Shown piece after piece: positions 38,930-53,768 of a stretch of DNA of 64,000 bases. A model generated the notes under the pieces. That model was given only the letters and a program-made list of their open reading frames with translations. It was not told where the DNA came from and did no database searches. The position numbers and the translations under genes were made by a program. Position 1 is the stretch's first letter, and each line of letters opens with the position of its first letter. The DNA is taken from positions 54,955-118,954 of the forward strand of contig NZ_AKWY02000018.1 in assembly GCF_000306255.2 (NCBI RefSeq), written 5' to 3'. Source of the DNA: Leptospira noguchii serovar Panama str. CZ214. GTDB lineage: Bacteria > Spirochaetota > Leptospiria > Leptospirales > Leptospiraceae.

Positions 38930-39820
<891 letters not shown>

Positions 39821-40152
39821 TTAAAGTTGTTGAAAAATTCTATAGTTCAAATCAACAAAATTTGTTCAATCGACCGTTTCCATAAAACAGATGAAAATTC
39901 ATTTTTCAACAACTCTTATTATAATTGTTTTAAAATTCAAAGATTATAAAAATTTGATATTGAAGACTAATAGAAACTCACAAACATTCAGTTGTGTCGG
40001 TTTTCGTGAAAATGATTACATTTTATTAAAAACTTGCAGAGTTCATTGTAATTAGATTTTTTTGAAGTTCTGAAAATGCTTACATATAGAGAAAATCAGA
40101 AACATAAGAATCCCATAATATAACCTAAAATAAAATTATAAAAGGACTCACA
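39821..40152. other. intergenic spacer with family A element
   Basis: Contains the family A copy 39823-39916. The remaining 230 bases up to the ABC gene show no repeat or frame; its promoter is expected here. Confidence 0.5.
39823..39916 (+). repeat. family A MITE-like element (94 bp)
   Basis: Ends AAAGTTGTTGAAAAATTC and ATTTTTCAACAACTCT are inverted copies; the interior has CGACCGTTTCCATAAAACAG as in other copies. It starts two bases after the FN3K stop codon, so it could also form a transcript-end hairpin. Confidence 0.8.
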
Positions 40153-43324
<3,172 letters not shown>

Positions 43325-43433
43325 TTTAAGATCATATTTTGAAAATAATCTGATTTTATGGATAAATAATAAGCGAAATAAAACACTTTAGAATATTAAA
43401 ATTTTATTAAATATGGGTTAGGAATTCAAGGTT

Positions 43434-44876
43434 ATGTTAAAAAAATCTTCGGCTTTGATTTTAATTTTTTGTTTTTTTGCATGGGGTTGTCCTTTCAATC
43501 GAGGAAAAGACGACAATTCTAAAAACTTAGAACTTCTTTTAGGATTGTATTTGCTCAACGAAGCAAATTATTACTGTGCCCCAGAAGAAAACGTTCGAAC
43601 AAGCGGAAGCGCACCGAATTTTAGCATATCTACTTCTAGTCTTAATCAAGTTCTTTTGACAGAAAGTGGAGCATATCCGGATGGTGGAACGGCATATCTA
43701 GTAGGAACAATAGAATTTCCCGGAATTGGCAGAAACAATCCGCTAGGAATCGTTTATGCAGAACAAAATCATCAATTTGCATCTAACTCAAATCGTTTTA
43801 TGTATCCTTTATGGACAAACAAATCCGGAGATTTAATTCAAGACAATCAAAAGAGCGAGTCACCCGGATACAGATCTGTTACGACCGCTTTTCCGATAGG
43901 CGCAACTCCTGGATACTACGCACCTAGCGCCGATTATAATAACTTTAACAGCAATTTATTGGGAACAACCTTTGTTGTTCCGGCTGGCTCAAGTACACCG
44001 GTTATAACTAAAAAAGTTACAAACAACACACCTCAAACTTGCGAAGAATATAAATTTCGCGCAGAACAAAACGGTCTATTGGGAAGTTCTTCTTCGGGTT
44101 TAAACAAAGTTTGGCAATCCAGAAAAAAACTGAATATCAACTTAATCTTTATTCCAGGCGCAGTAGCTACTCCTACGGTTGCAGGTATGGCTACGATGAT
44201 CCAAACATTAAAAGATATTTATGCTCAAAACACAGTAAAGATCGACGTGACCGTGACGGCTTCTGTTGCGGCGGCAGGTGCTCCTTATTTAACGATTCAA
44301 AATATTACGGACGATTATGGAGACGTTGCTAATTCATTAGGAAATCTTTATAAAACAAATCCAAGTAACGTACAAGATTCAAATTCTTTGAATATATACA
44401 TTACAAGGGATTATACGGTTTCGAGCGACGCACCCACTGGAATTTTAGGAATTTCCTCTGGCATACCTGGAATTCCGGTTACAGGTACACCTAGATCCGG
44501 TATGATCGTATTCATAGAAAATCATAGAACTGCTTCCGGATGCGGAGCACAAGGACAAGATTTGATCTGTACATCCGATCAAGTTTTTCTCGCAAAAACA
44601 ATCGCTCATGAAGGCGGTCATTATTTAGGTCTTTATCATATAGTCGAAAAGGACGTTATCAAAGGACGTTATTCCTTGGATCCTCTACCGGAAACTCCAG
44701 AATGTAAAGATCAAAACGGAAACAATATAGTAGGTTTAACGGAATGTTTAGGGGAAGGATTTTACAACAGCGGAGGATTGAATCTAATGTTTTGGGCGGG
44801 AAATCCTAAAATCGATCAAACTCAATTGACGGGAGAACAAGGTTGGGTGCTTCGTTCGCATCCACTTGTATATTAA
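43434..44876 (+). CDS. metzincin-like metalloprotease lipoprotein
   Basis: A 480-residue predicted lipoprotein (MLKKSSALILIFCFFAWGC, lipobox AWGC). Zinc-protease signature HEGGHYLGLYH (HExxHxxGxxH) at about residue 392, as in metzincins of the pappalysin/M12 type; the first ligand helix is KTIAHEGGHYLGLYHIVEK. Low-complexity Ser/Thr/Asn-rich beta regions precede it, with ILGISSGIPGIPVTGTPRSG near 343. A metzincin methionine turn may be LNLMFWAGNP near residue 442. A surface protease acting on host or matrix proteins is plausible but not shown. The next gene starts five bases later and is probably co-transcribed. Confidence 0.7.
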   Translation: MLKKSSALILIFCFFAWGCPFNRGKDDNSKNLELLLGLYLLNEANYYCAPEENVRTSGSAPNFSISTSSLNQVLLTESGAYPDGGTAYLVGTIEFPGIGRNNPLGIVYAEQNHQFASNSNRFMYPLWTNKSGDLIQDNQKSESPGYRSVTTAFPIGATPGYYAPSADYNNFNSNLLGTTFVVPAGSSTPVITKKVTNNTPQTCEEYKFRAEQNGLLGSSSSGLNKVWQSRKKLNINLIFIPGAVATPTVAGMATMIQTLKDIYAQNTVKIDVTVTASVAAAGAPYLTIQNITDDYGDVANSLGNLYKTNPSNVQDSNSLNIYITRDYTVSSDAPTGILGISSGIPGIPVTGTPRSGMIVFIENHRTASGCGAQGQDLICTSDQVFLAKTIAHEGGHYLGLYHIVEKDVIKGRYSLDPLPETPECKDQNGNNIVGLTECLGEGFYNSGGLNLMFWAGNPKIDQTQLTGEQGWVLRSHPLVY

Positions 44877-44880
44877 ATAA

Positions 44881-45471
44881 ATGGAATTTAAGAATTTTAT
44901 GATAAATTTAAAAACTAATTTTTTCGGAGTGGCCGTTGTATTTTTATTCGGAATTTTTTCCGTAATTCAGGCTCAAACTTTAGATCAGAACCAATATCAA
45001 AAAATTAAAGCGATAGTTACACAAACGGGTCACATTGAAAAAGAAACTTTAATTCGAGAAATTTATACGATCAACTCTAATCCTCAGGAATATCTAATCG
45101 CGATTGCCAGAGACCCGGATTTGAGAGTATATGCTCTATCCCAGATCAACGAATTGATTGCCGATTTCGGAGGAAATTCGGCTATGAATTATTTAGAATC
45201 GACCATCGCCAACGAGAATACACATCCTTCAATCAGAAGTTCCGCCGCTTTCTCTTACGGAAAAACATTTTATTTCTCAGATAAAATTCGCACTGAGAAT
45301 TTTTTAAATCGATATTCTGCAAATGATCAAATCGGCATGTCTATTCGAAATACTCTAAAAGGATTACGTGCTGGAAAAATAAATTCAATCCGATTTTCAG
45401 AACGATTGAAAAAGGAAAATTTAAATCGAATTCAAAATAAAAATTTAAAAAAACCAGATTCATCCAATTAG
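44881..45471 (+). CDS. exported HEAT-like repeat protein
   Basis: A 196-residue protein with a signal peptide (hydrophobic core LKTNFFGVAVVFLFGIFSV, cleavage near VIQAQ). The mature chain is alpha-helical with repeat pairs resembling HEAT units (RVYALSQINELIADFGGN; SIRSSAAFSYGKTF). It ends in a lysine/asparagine-rich tail. It follows the metalloprotease lipoprotein at five bases and may assist it. Start could also be the ATG at 44899, which better fits the signal peptide; I list the upstream one. No enzymatic motif. Confidence 0.6.
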   Translation: MEFKNFMINLKTNFFGVAVVFLFGIFSVIQAQTLDQNQYQKIKAIVTQTGHIEKETLIREIYTINSNPQEYLIAIARDPDLRVYALSQINELIADFGGNSAMNYLESTIANENTHPSIRSSAAFSYGKTFYFSDKIRTENFLNRYSANDQIGMSIRNTLKGLRAGKINSIRFSERLKKENLNRIQNKNLKKPDSSN

Positions 45472-45477
45472 TTAATT

Positions 45478-45578
45478 AGAGTTGTTGAAAAATTTCATAG
45501 TGCCGATTAACCAAACTACTTCAATTTACTATTTCCATAGAACAAAAACAGATGGAGAATTCATTTTTCAAAAACTCT
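45478..45578 (+). repeat. family A MITE-like element (101 bp)
   Basis: Ends AGAGTTGTTGAAAAATTT and ATTTTTCAAAAACTCT, interior CATAGTGCCGATTAACC and ACAGATGGAGAATTC. Same outline as the other family A copies. One base of the right end is changed. Confidence 0.8.
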
Positions 45579-45717
45579 ATTAAACGATCGATAACTTGAA
45601 AACGAGTTTTCGATCGTAATTTAAGATGGAATTTGTATCTGACTGTAGAAAAATTTGTTTGGTTCTAAGATTACTACTTATAACTACATCATAAAACACT
45701 CAAACTAATAGTTTATA

Positions 45718-46044
45718 TTTCAATCCTATGAATTCAGCAAAAGAAAATCTGGGCGAATTCGGTGCTGGTGGATCGTACTTTCAACTCCAGTCAATCAATT
45801 GCATGAAAGAAACATAATATAGTATTTAGTCTTCTTTAGTTACAATTTATTATAAAACACGCTCCGTAGAAATCCATAACCAACCCCACAAGTTGAAAAG
45901 GATTTTAGAATCAACGCACATTTTTCAAGTGTTCCGACAGATTTATATTGAGATTTAAATGTTTGTGATGATAGAAAGTGTTCTGCTGGTTCCCTATGCT
46001 TCAATCGATTTTGTATTAAATTCTATCTAACTTACGTGAAACAG
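45718..46044 (+). repeat. family C dispersed repeat (about 327 bp, interior altered)
   Basis: Left part CTATGAATTCAGCAAAAG then CTGGGCGAATTCGG; CTTTCAACTCCAGTCAATC; AAACACGCTCCGTAG; then GTGTTCTGCTGGTTCCC and a degenerate right end ATCTAACTTACGTGAA. Order matches 17831-18090, but an insertion of about 80 bp lies in the middle. Confidence 0.6.
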
Positions 46045-46058
46045 CACTTTATAATAAA

Positions 46059-46316
46059 TTAATGTGAATTTGGCGTAAGAAAATGAGAAAGCGTTTTTCC
46101 AAAAATGTGAGTTTCTAATAATTTAGGATTGGTTTGTAAAATCGCGATTTGCAGTAGTTCCCACAAATTAAGTCGCATGTGTAATTTGCAAACTTTCGAG
46201 TAGTTCTAATGTCGTTCAATTTTTGTAGTAATTCCCACAATATAGAAATTGATCCATAAAGTTCAGATCCCAATTTTTTTCAGAAAAATAAATTCCTTAC
46301 GCCAAACTCGCATTAA
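46059..46316 (+). repeat. family B dispersed repeat, most complete copy (258 bp)
   Basis: Inverted ends TTAATGTGAATTTGGCGTAA and TTACGCCAAACTCGCATTAA. The interior has repeated GTAGTTCCCACA-type dyads (GCAGTAGTTCCCACA at 46151-46165; GTAGTAATTCCCACA near 46227). It matches B1 (668-932) in reverse and B3 (62899-63083). Confidence 0.75.
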
Positions 46317-46489
46317 TTTAGATCTCAATTTTATAGAGATCAGTAAGATTTGATGAAAAATTTGAGAGTTCGCGCAAACGTTCAAAATGAAGTAATCTGT
46401 AAGGATTTTTTTAGAAATTTTTAAAGAATTATTTTTTAAATATTTTAGAAAAACTTAATATTTCAACCTTAAATTGAAATTCTCATCCC

Positions 46490-47161
46490 TCAAGGCGAGG
46501 TTTCAGTTGAATTTCCATAAATTTGTCTACAGATCCCTTTTTCCTTCCAATCCAATTTCCAATCCGTCGAAGAATCTTCTTTAAACAACTTTACTGTCAA
46601 ATTCGAACACGTATAACGGGCGTTAAAGTCTACTACTACGTATTCCCCTGAATAAAGATACCAATGTGTTTCCAAATCGATTCCTGAAGTAGATTCACTT
46701 ATTTTTAGATTTTCGATCGTTTTTCCTTTCCACCGATCTTGGAGTAAACTTTCTTCGATCAATTTAAGAACTACTTCTTTATCTAGAGATTCCTTTCCAG
46801 GATTAGAAAGTATTATATTTTTACCAAAGCCTAATTCTGAAAACAACCAACCTTTTGTACGAATGAAAACGTAGTTTACCCCTACTTCTGTACGCGTTAC
46901 ACTACCATCTTTGCGTTTTACCGTGACTAAAAAAGGGAATTTATATAAAATATCCGAATTAGATTTTGAATTTTCTATTAGAACGGGTTCTCCATTACTT
47001 TCTATCGATTGAATTTTATCTCCGATATTTTTCTTTAGCCAATAGGTTTGAATGTCTTTTTTCGCCTTTTCCTCGTCAGGTGGACCCGCCAGTTGTCCGA
47101 CTAACAGACCTGGGATTAAAAAAAGCAAAGCAGTTCCTGCTAACGCAAAAACATTTTTCAT
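46490..47161 (-). CDS. exported protein of unknown function
   Basis: A 223-residue protein with a signal peptide (MKNVFALAGTALLFLIPGLL, cleavage near VGQLAG). The mature chain has charged linker GPPDEEKAKKDIQTYWLKKN, two alpha/beta segments, and two cysteines near the C-terminus (TCSNLTV and GICRQIY), possibly a disulfide. It ends with ETSP. No family recognised. It is divergent from the SixA-like gene with only about 35 bases between starts. Confidence 0.6.
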   Translation of the reverse strand: MKNVFALAGTALLFLIPGLLVGQLAGPPDEEKAKKDIQTYWLKKNIGDKIQSIESNGEPVLIENSKSNSDILYKFPFLVTVKRKDGSVTRTEVGVNYVFIRTKGWLFSELGFGKNIILSNPGKESLDKEVVLKLIEESLLQDRWKGKTIENLKISESTSGIDLETHWYLYSGEYVVVDFNARYTCSNLTVKLFKEDSSTDWKLDWKEKGICRQIYGNSTETSP

Positions 47162-47196
47162 AGCCCATTATTAACGCCTTCTTTTACGTCTTGTCA

Positions 47197-47751
47197 ATGA
47201 ATTTAAAGTTGACCGGAGAACCGGAAAACGAGAGACAAAATTCATTGAAACAAATTCACCTTATCAGACATTCTAAATCGGACTGGGAAACGGAATTTAA
47301 ATCCGATCATGAAAGACCTCTTTCCCAAAGAGGTAAAAAAAACGCTCGGTTTCTTCGAAAGTATTTAGAGAAGATCGAATTTAAAACAGACTTATTTTTA
47401 ATTTCGGATTCCAAAAGGACCATAGATACTTTTAAAATCATAACCAAAAACCGAAATTTATCCCTTGAGGCAACAACTACAGAAGATCTATACGAATCGG
47501 ACAGTGAAGATATTCTTACAACTATCAGAAGTTTGAATAGGAAATTTGAAAACATAGCTTTATTGGGCCATAATCCGAGTATCGAAGAGATAGCAAACAA
47601 ACTCATTCGAGGAAATGAAGATTCTTCATTTTCAGAATCTATGTTCCTTAAATTTCCAACATCCGGTTTCCTTAGTATACAAATTAAAGCAGAGTCTTGG
47701 AAAGAAGTTGGAAAACTACCCGGAAAAATAATCAGATTCTGGATACCATAA
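47197..47751 (+). CDS. SixA-like histidine phosphatase
   Basis: Small RHG-type phosphatase. LIRHSKSDWETEFKSDHERP holds the catalytic RH, LISDSKRTIDTFKII the second arginine, and IALLGHNPSIEEIANKLI the second histidine region. SixA dephosphorylates histidine residues of phosphotransfer proteins. The start is uncertain: ATG at 47197 with a poor ribosome site, or TTG at 47245 (MKQIHLIRHSK) with GAGAGAC upstream, which would trim 16 residues. It shares its final base with the start of hpt, so the two are co-transcribed. Confidence 0.8.
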   Translation: MNLKLTGEPENERQNSLKQIHLIRHSKSDWETEFKSDHERPLSQRGKKNARFLRKYLEKIEFKTDLFLISDSKRTIDTFKIITKNRNLSLEATTTEDLYESDSEDILTTIRSLNRKFENIALLGHNPSIEEIANKLIRGNEDSSFSESMFLKFPTSGFLSIQIKAESWKEVGKLPGKIIRFWIP

Positions 47752-48302
47752 TGAACAAAACCAGTTCGGATATTCTACATCCTCGTTTTAGCAGAGAAGA
47801 AATTTCTCAAAAAGTAAAATCTCTCGCTTTAGAAATATCAGAAGATTATAAAAAACTAAAGCCTATTTTTATCTGCGTATTAAAAGGAGGCGCCTATTTT
47901 TTTACGGACTTAACCAGAGAAATTCCTTTTTCGATAGAAATTGATTTCGTTCAAGCAAAATCTTATTCTGGAACTGTGTCCACGGGAAAAATCGAACTCT
48001 TAAAAGACATAGAGACTGATCTCTCGGATCGTCATGTAATTATAGTAGAAGACATTTTAGATACCGGGCTTACTCTTCAATATTTAGTAAGGCATATTTT
48101 TACTCGTAATCCCGCAAGTCTGGAAATCGTAACTCTTCTTTTAAAAGAAAAAAAAGGTATTTTAGAATTTCCCGTAAAATATATAGGTTGGAGAATTCCA
48201 GACGAATTTGTGGTGGGTTACGGCTTGGATTTTGATGGAAGGTATAGAAATTTACCAGACATACACATCTTAGAACCTGGCGAATCTCAACTACAAGTTT
48301 AA
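47751..48302 (+). CDS. hpt: hypoxanthine phosphoribosyltransferase
   Basis: Purine salvage: converts hypoxanthine (and guanine) with PRPP to nucleotides. The PRPP-binding loop is VIIVEDILDTGLTLQYLV (about 95-112); ICVLKGGAYFFTDLTREI and GWRIPDEFVVGYGLDFDGRYR are also typical. The ATG at 47751 (MNKTSSDILHP) is chosen over an in-frame start 18 codons upstream that lies inside the previous gene. At 183 residues it has the family's normal size. Confidence 0.92.
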   Translation: MNKTSSDILHPRFSREEISQKVKSLALEISEDYKKLKPIFICVLKGGAYFFTDLTREIPFSIEIDFVQAKSYSGTVSTGKIELLKDIETDLSDRHVIIVEDILDTGLTLQYLVRHIFTRNPASLEIVTLLLKEKKGILEFPVKYIGWRIPDEFVVGYGLDFDGRYRNLPDIHILEPGESQLQV

Positions 48303-48692
48303 CTTTTTATCATAAAGCACAGTAAGGACTATAATTTGTCACAATCTAAAATAGATTCCTGATCTTTATATTAAAAGGAAATCTGAGAATAATAGAGTTG
48401 TTGAAAAATGAATCTCCATCTATTTCATGGAAACGATCGACTGAAGCGTTTTGTTAATTTGAGTTATAGAATTTTTCAACAACTCTATTGATTTCTACTT
48501 TTTTTAGATTACTACTTCAAAATTCTGAATCCTAAATTTTTATGATCTAAGTTTTTAGAGGATCGATAAAAAAAATGTTTTTTACTTTAATAATCTTTCA
48601 TACCTTAGCATGCAAAGCGATTACAGTCCGCCCAAACTCAAGTTTTTTCTTGTAAAAAAATAAAAGCTGTAATCGGCGTAGGACGATCATAA
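48303..48692. other. intergenic spacer with family A element and inverted repeat
   Basis: Family A copy at 48394-48486. Closer to the antiporter start, CGATTACAG (48618-48626) and CTGTAATCG (48667-48675) are exact inverted copies about 40 bases apart, with A/T-rich hairpin-like sequence (CAAGTTTTTTCTTG) between. A structured 5' leader or operator is possible. Confidence 0.5.
48394..48486 (-). repeat. family A MITE-like element (93 bp)
   Basis: Ends AGAGTTGTTGAAAAATGA and AATTTTTCAACAACTCT; the interior CTCCATCTATTTCATGG then GATCGACTGAAG is the reverse of the 45478 copy. Confidence 0.8.
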
Positions 48693-50459
<1,767 letters not shown>

Positions 50460-50464
50460 ACAAA

Positions 50465-50650
50465 TTGGTTCGTTCTCCTTGTAATAAAATTTGTTCTATG
50501 GATTTTGAATCTGGCTTTTGTAAAGGATGTTTTAGAACATTAGAAGAAATCTGTAACTGGTCCAGTTATTCTGAAATAGAAAGAGAAAATTTATTTTTAA
50601 AATTAAAAATCCGTAAAATGGAAAACATTTCTAAGTTCAATTGCAAATAA
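50465..50650 (+). CDS. DUF1289 family small zinc-ribbon-like protein
   Basis: A 61-residue protein with PCNKICSMD and GFCKGCFRTLEEICNW, the Cys-pair pattern of DUF1289, followed by a charged tail ERENLFLKLKIRK. Start TTG at 50465 lies five bases after the antiporter stop, so it is co-transcribed with it. Function unknown; members are often predicted Fe-S or zinc binders. Confidence 0.8.
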   Translation: MVRSPCNKICSMDFESGFCKGCFRTLEEICNWSSYSEIERENLFLKLKIRKMENISKFNCK

Positions 50651-50713
50651 CGTTTCTTCAGTTATATAATTTTGAGTAATTGGAAAAATTAATTTTCTAA
50701 AAATTTGAATATT

Positions 50714-50815
50714 AAAGTTGTTGAAAAAATCCATAGTGGCGATCAACAAAATTGTTTTAATTGACCGTTTCCATAAAACAGAAACTAAGTGGAAAATTAA
50801 TTATTCAACAACTCT
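50714..50815 (+). repeat. family A MITE-like element (102 bp)
   Basis: Ends AAAGTTGTTGAAAAAAT and ATTATTCAACAACTCT; interior CATAGTGGCGATCAAC and GACCGTTTCCATAAAACAG. It ends six bases before the start codon of the following lipoprotein gene, so it may carry its promoter or ribosome-site context. Confidence 0.8.
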
Positions 50816-50821
50816 AATTAT

Positions 50822-51631
50822 ATGAATATAAAAATAATTAAAATTCTCTTAGTCAAAATTTTTATTAGTCAAATTGGCTGTTCTGAGATTATAAGTAGAG
50901 AAGATTGTGTTCCTGGATTTAATTATGAATCACAATATTTTTGTTTCTATCAAAATATTATGAATGAAAGCAGAATTGATGAAAAAATAATAAAAAATAT
51001 TTTCATTGGTGAAGCTTTAGAAAAAAATAAAATATTTATTGAACCTTTCGATTTTGACAATCACAACTTGTCTGAAAATTTTAAATATCTTAATGTTCCA
51101 AAAAAAATCAATGCTATTGCAATTCAAAGTTCATCAGTGCAAAATATCTCTGGTAATTACAAAGAACATCTAAAAAAATACATTCCTAATTTATACAAAA
51201 ATTCATATTTCTTTAATAAACCTTTCTCGGAACCAATTTACGATTTATTAAATTTCCAAATTAATCAGGAAGTTGAGATAAATTCTATAATTTTTGGTAT
51301 TTTCGGATATAAATTTGATCGTTTTGACTGCTCAAATCGCGGAAAGAAAAGGCCTTATTCAAAAGAGGAATATACTAAAGCAATTTCAGATCTTAAGGAA
51401 AATCATGAAACTAAAGACAGAACTTTAGATTTCAAAAAAATAGACGAAACAATTTTAAACGCAAGATATATTTGTAGTTTAAGTGACTCAAAATCAAATA
51501 CTAGTTTTATTCTTTCATCCTACGAAACAAAAGGATTTGAATATGCGGGCACTGTATATTTAGTAGATTTTTTTAATAAGAATAAACTAATTAAAACGAT
51601 CGAAAAGTATAACTATGATGGGCCGTATTGA
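50822..51631 (+). CDS. predicted lipoprotein of unknown function
   Basis: A 269-residue lipoprotein: MNIKIIKILLVKIFISQIGC (lipobox SQIGC at residue 20). The mature chain is very A+T-rich in codon use (Ile, Lys, Asn), with cysteines near 29, 42, 174 and 226, suggesting disulfides (DCVPGFNYESQYFCFYQN). No known domain. The start lies six bases after a family A element, and the composition differs from the flanking genes, consistent with recent arrival. Confidence 0.6.
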   Translation: MNIKIIKILLVKIFISQIGCSEIISREDCVPGFNYESQYFCFYQNIMNESRIDEKIIKNIFIGEALEKNKIFIEPFDFDNHNLSENFKYLNVPKKINAIAIQSSSVQNISGNYKEHLKKYIPNLYKNSYFFNKPFSEPIYDLLNFQINQEVEINSIIFGIFGYKFDRFDCSNRGKKRPYSKEEYTKAISDLKENHETKDRTLDFKKIDETILNARYICSLSDSKSNTSFILSSYETKGFEYAGTVYLVDFFNKNKLIKTIEKYNYDGPY

Positions 51632-51734
51632 CAGAGACTACTAATTTATCAAGTTAAGAATATTCAATTAAGTGCAACTTCTACATCCCATCATGGTTCA
51701 TTAATATTATTTTAATACGTCGGTCTTTATAAGT

Positions 51735-52181
<447 letters not shown>

Positions 52182-52204
52182 TTTTAAAGACGTTGGTTTT
52201 ATTT

Positions 52205-52690
52205 TTACAGTTTTAAAAGACTTTGAATTTCTTTTTCTATATTTTCTGGAGTTGTAATAGGAGAATAACGTTTGATTACATTCCCTTGTTTATCCACTAA
52301 AAACTTAGTAAAATTCCATTTGATTGAATTTCCTAAAAAACCCGAAGCCTTTTTTCTTAAAAACCGAAATACAGGATGAGCGTTATCTCCGTTTACTTCT
52401 ATTTTTTTAAATATTGGGAATTCTACTCCGTAATTTCTCTGACAAAAATTTTTGATTGTTTCATCTGAACCCGGCTCCTGATGTTTAAACTGATCACATG
52501 GAAAACCTAAAATTTCTAATCCTTCAGTTTTATACTTATTATATAAATTTTGCAAACCTGCATATTGTGGTGTAAAAGCGCATTCACTGGCGGTATTTAC
52601 GATTAAGAGTACTTTTCCTTTATAATCTTCTAATTTTTGTTCTTTTCCGTTGTTCAGAGTAGCTGTTAAATCATATAATGTTTCGTTCAT
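52205..52690 (-). CDS. glutathione peroxidase-like thiol peroxidase
   Basis: A 161-residue peroxidase of the GPx family. The peroxidatic cysteine lies in NTASECAFTPQYAGL (Cys37), with GFPCDQFKHQEPGS giving the glutamine and the resolving-type cysteine, and IKWNFTKFLVDKQG the tryptophan/asparagine of the catalytic tetrad. Cysteine replaces selenocysteine. Such bacterial enzymes usually take electrons from thioredoxin. Co-transcribed with the MarR-type gene behind it. Confidence 0.93.
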   Translation of the reverse strand: MNETLYDLTATLNNGKEQKLEDYKGKVLLIVNTASECAFTPQYAGLQNLYNKYKTEGLEILGFPCDQFKHQEPGSDETIKNFCQRNYGVEFPIFKKIEVNGDNAHPVFRFLRKKASGFLGNSIKWNFTKFLVDKQGNVIKRYSPITTPENIEKEIQSLLKL

Positions 52691-52701
52691 ATTGAACCTC
52701 T

Positions 52702-52723
52702 ATTAAATTGTGCACAATTTAAT
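52702..52723. promoter_or_regulatory. 22-bp perfect palindrome, probable MarR-family operator
   Basis: The centre AAATTGTGCACAATTT extends to a perfect 22-bp palindrome, 12 bases upstream of the peroxidase start codon. MarR/OhrR proteins bind palindromes of this size with an AATTG/CAATT core, so autorepression of the peroxidase-regulator operon is likely. Confidence 0.75.
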
Positions 52724-52804
52724 TTTATAAAATGTAATTTTTAAACTTTAGTCAACAAAATTTTTTATTGCAAAACCTAATTACAGCGCAAAGGATCGAT
52801 GCGG

Positions 52805-52865
52805 GGTCAAGTTATTGGATTTCAGAATTACATCCCACATCGAGCCGCTTTACAATAACTTGACC
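52805..52865. repeat. inverted repeat, 13-bp arms
   Basis: GGTCAAGTTATTG (52805-52817) and CAATAACTTGACC (52853-52865) are exact inverted copies with 35 bases between. It lies in the spacer upstream of the DJ-1-like gene. Terminator, operator and mobile-element end are all possible; no T-run follows. Confidence 0.7.
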
Positions 52866-52994
52866 AAAGCGGAGAGCCTGGTGGTCGGTAGTTTCAAAAA
52901 GATTTTTCTTTGACAGAAAGTTTAAACCGACCATGCGCCCAAATTCGTTTTTTTAAAATCTTGATTTTTTAAAACAAAAATTAGAATCGATACC

Positions 52995-53759
52995 ATGACT
53001 CCTATTTATAAAGTTTTAATTCCTTTACCTTCCGTCGATTTTGATCCTTCCGAAACTTCAATTCCCTGGAAAATATTAAAGGAGAATGGTTATGAAGTAT
53101 TTTTTGCAACTCCAAACGGTAAACCTGGATCTGCTGATTTTAGAATGCTTACCGGTAAAGGTCTTGGAATTTGGAAACCGATTTTAATCGCTCATAAAAA
53201 AGCTAGAACCGCTTACAATGAAATGATCTCTGATCCGAATTTTCAAAATCCAATCTCTTATAAAAATTTAAAAGCAGAGAATTTTGCAGGACTCATTCTT
53301 CCAGGTGGACACGCCCCCGGTATGAAAGAATATTTAGAATCAGAAGAATTACAAAAATTTGTAGGTTCATTTTTTGCCACCGGCAAACCAGTCGGAGCTA
53401 TTTGCCACGGTGTCGTTTTAGCAGCTCGAAGTAAATTGCCTGGAACCGATCGTTCTATTCTTTACGGAAAAAAAACTACGGCTCTTTTAAAATCTCAAGA
53501 AATGGCGGCTTGGAATCTTACTAGACTTTGGTTAGGAAATTACTACAGAACTTATCCTCAAACGGTTGAAGAAGAAGTAAGATCGGCTCTAAAAGATCCA
53601 AACGATTTTCACTTTGGCCCAAAGCCGATTTTTAGAGATAATCATAAAAAATTAAAATGGGGTCACGCAATTACGGACGGAAATTACGTTTCTTCTCGTT
53701 GGCCAGGAGACGCACATTCTTTTACAGTTTCTTTTATGAAATTATTATCAGATCGTTAA
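52995..53759 (+). CDS. DJ-1/PfpI family protein (class I glutamine amidotransferase-like)
   Basis: A 254-residue protein with FAGLILPGGHAPGMKEYLES and the nucleophile elbow VGAICHGVVLAAR (Cys near residue 137). A further His-containing segment is KKLKWGHAITDGNYVSSRWP. Related proteins act as chaperone-type glyoxalases, deglycases or have no known activity. It precedes the second KefB/C-type antiporter by nine bases, hinting at electrophile (methylglyoxal-type) detoxification with cytoplasmic acidification, by analogy with Kef systems. Confidence 0.85.
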   Translation: MTPIYKVLIPLPSVDFDPSETSIPWKILKENGYEVFFATPNGKPGSADFRMLTGKGLGIWKPILIAHKKARTAYNEMISDPNFQNPISYKNLKAENFAGLILPGGHAPGMKEYLESEELQKFVGSFFATGKPVGAICHGVVLAARSKLPGTDRSILYGKKTTALLKSQEMAAWNLTRLWLGNYYRTYPQTVEEEVRSALKDPNDFHFGPKPIFRDNHKKLKWGHAITDGNYVSSRWPGDAHSFTVSFMKLLSDR

Positions 53760-53768
53760 GTTGAAATA

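Larger units (their letters stand above)
45472..46489. other. kilobase-long intergenic repeat cluster
   Basis: No gene. Copies of all three families are stacked here: family A at 45478-45578, family C at 45718-46044 and family B at 46059-46316. Together they take up most of the stretch. The remainder, up to the convergent gene end at 46490, is A+T-rich. Confidence 0.65.
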
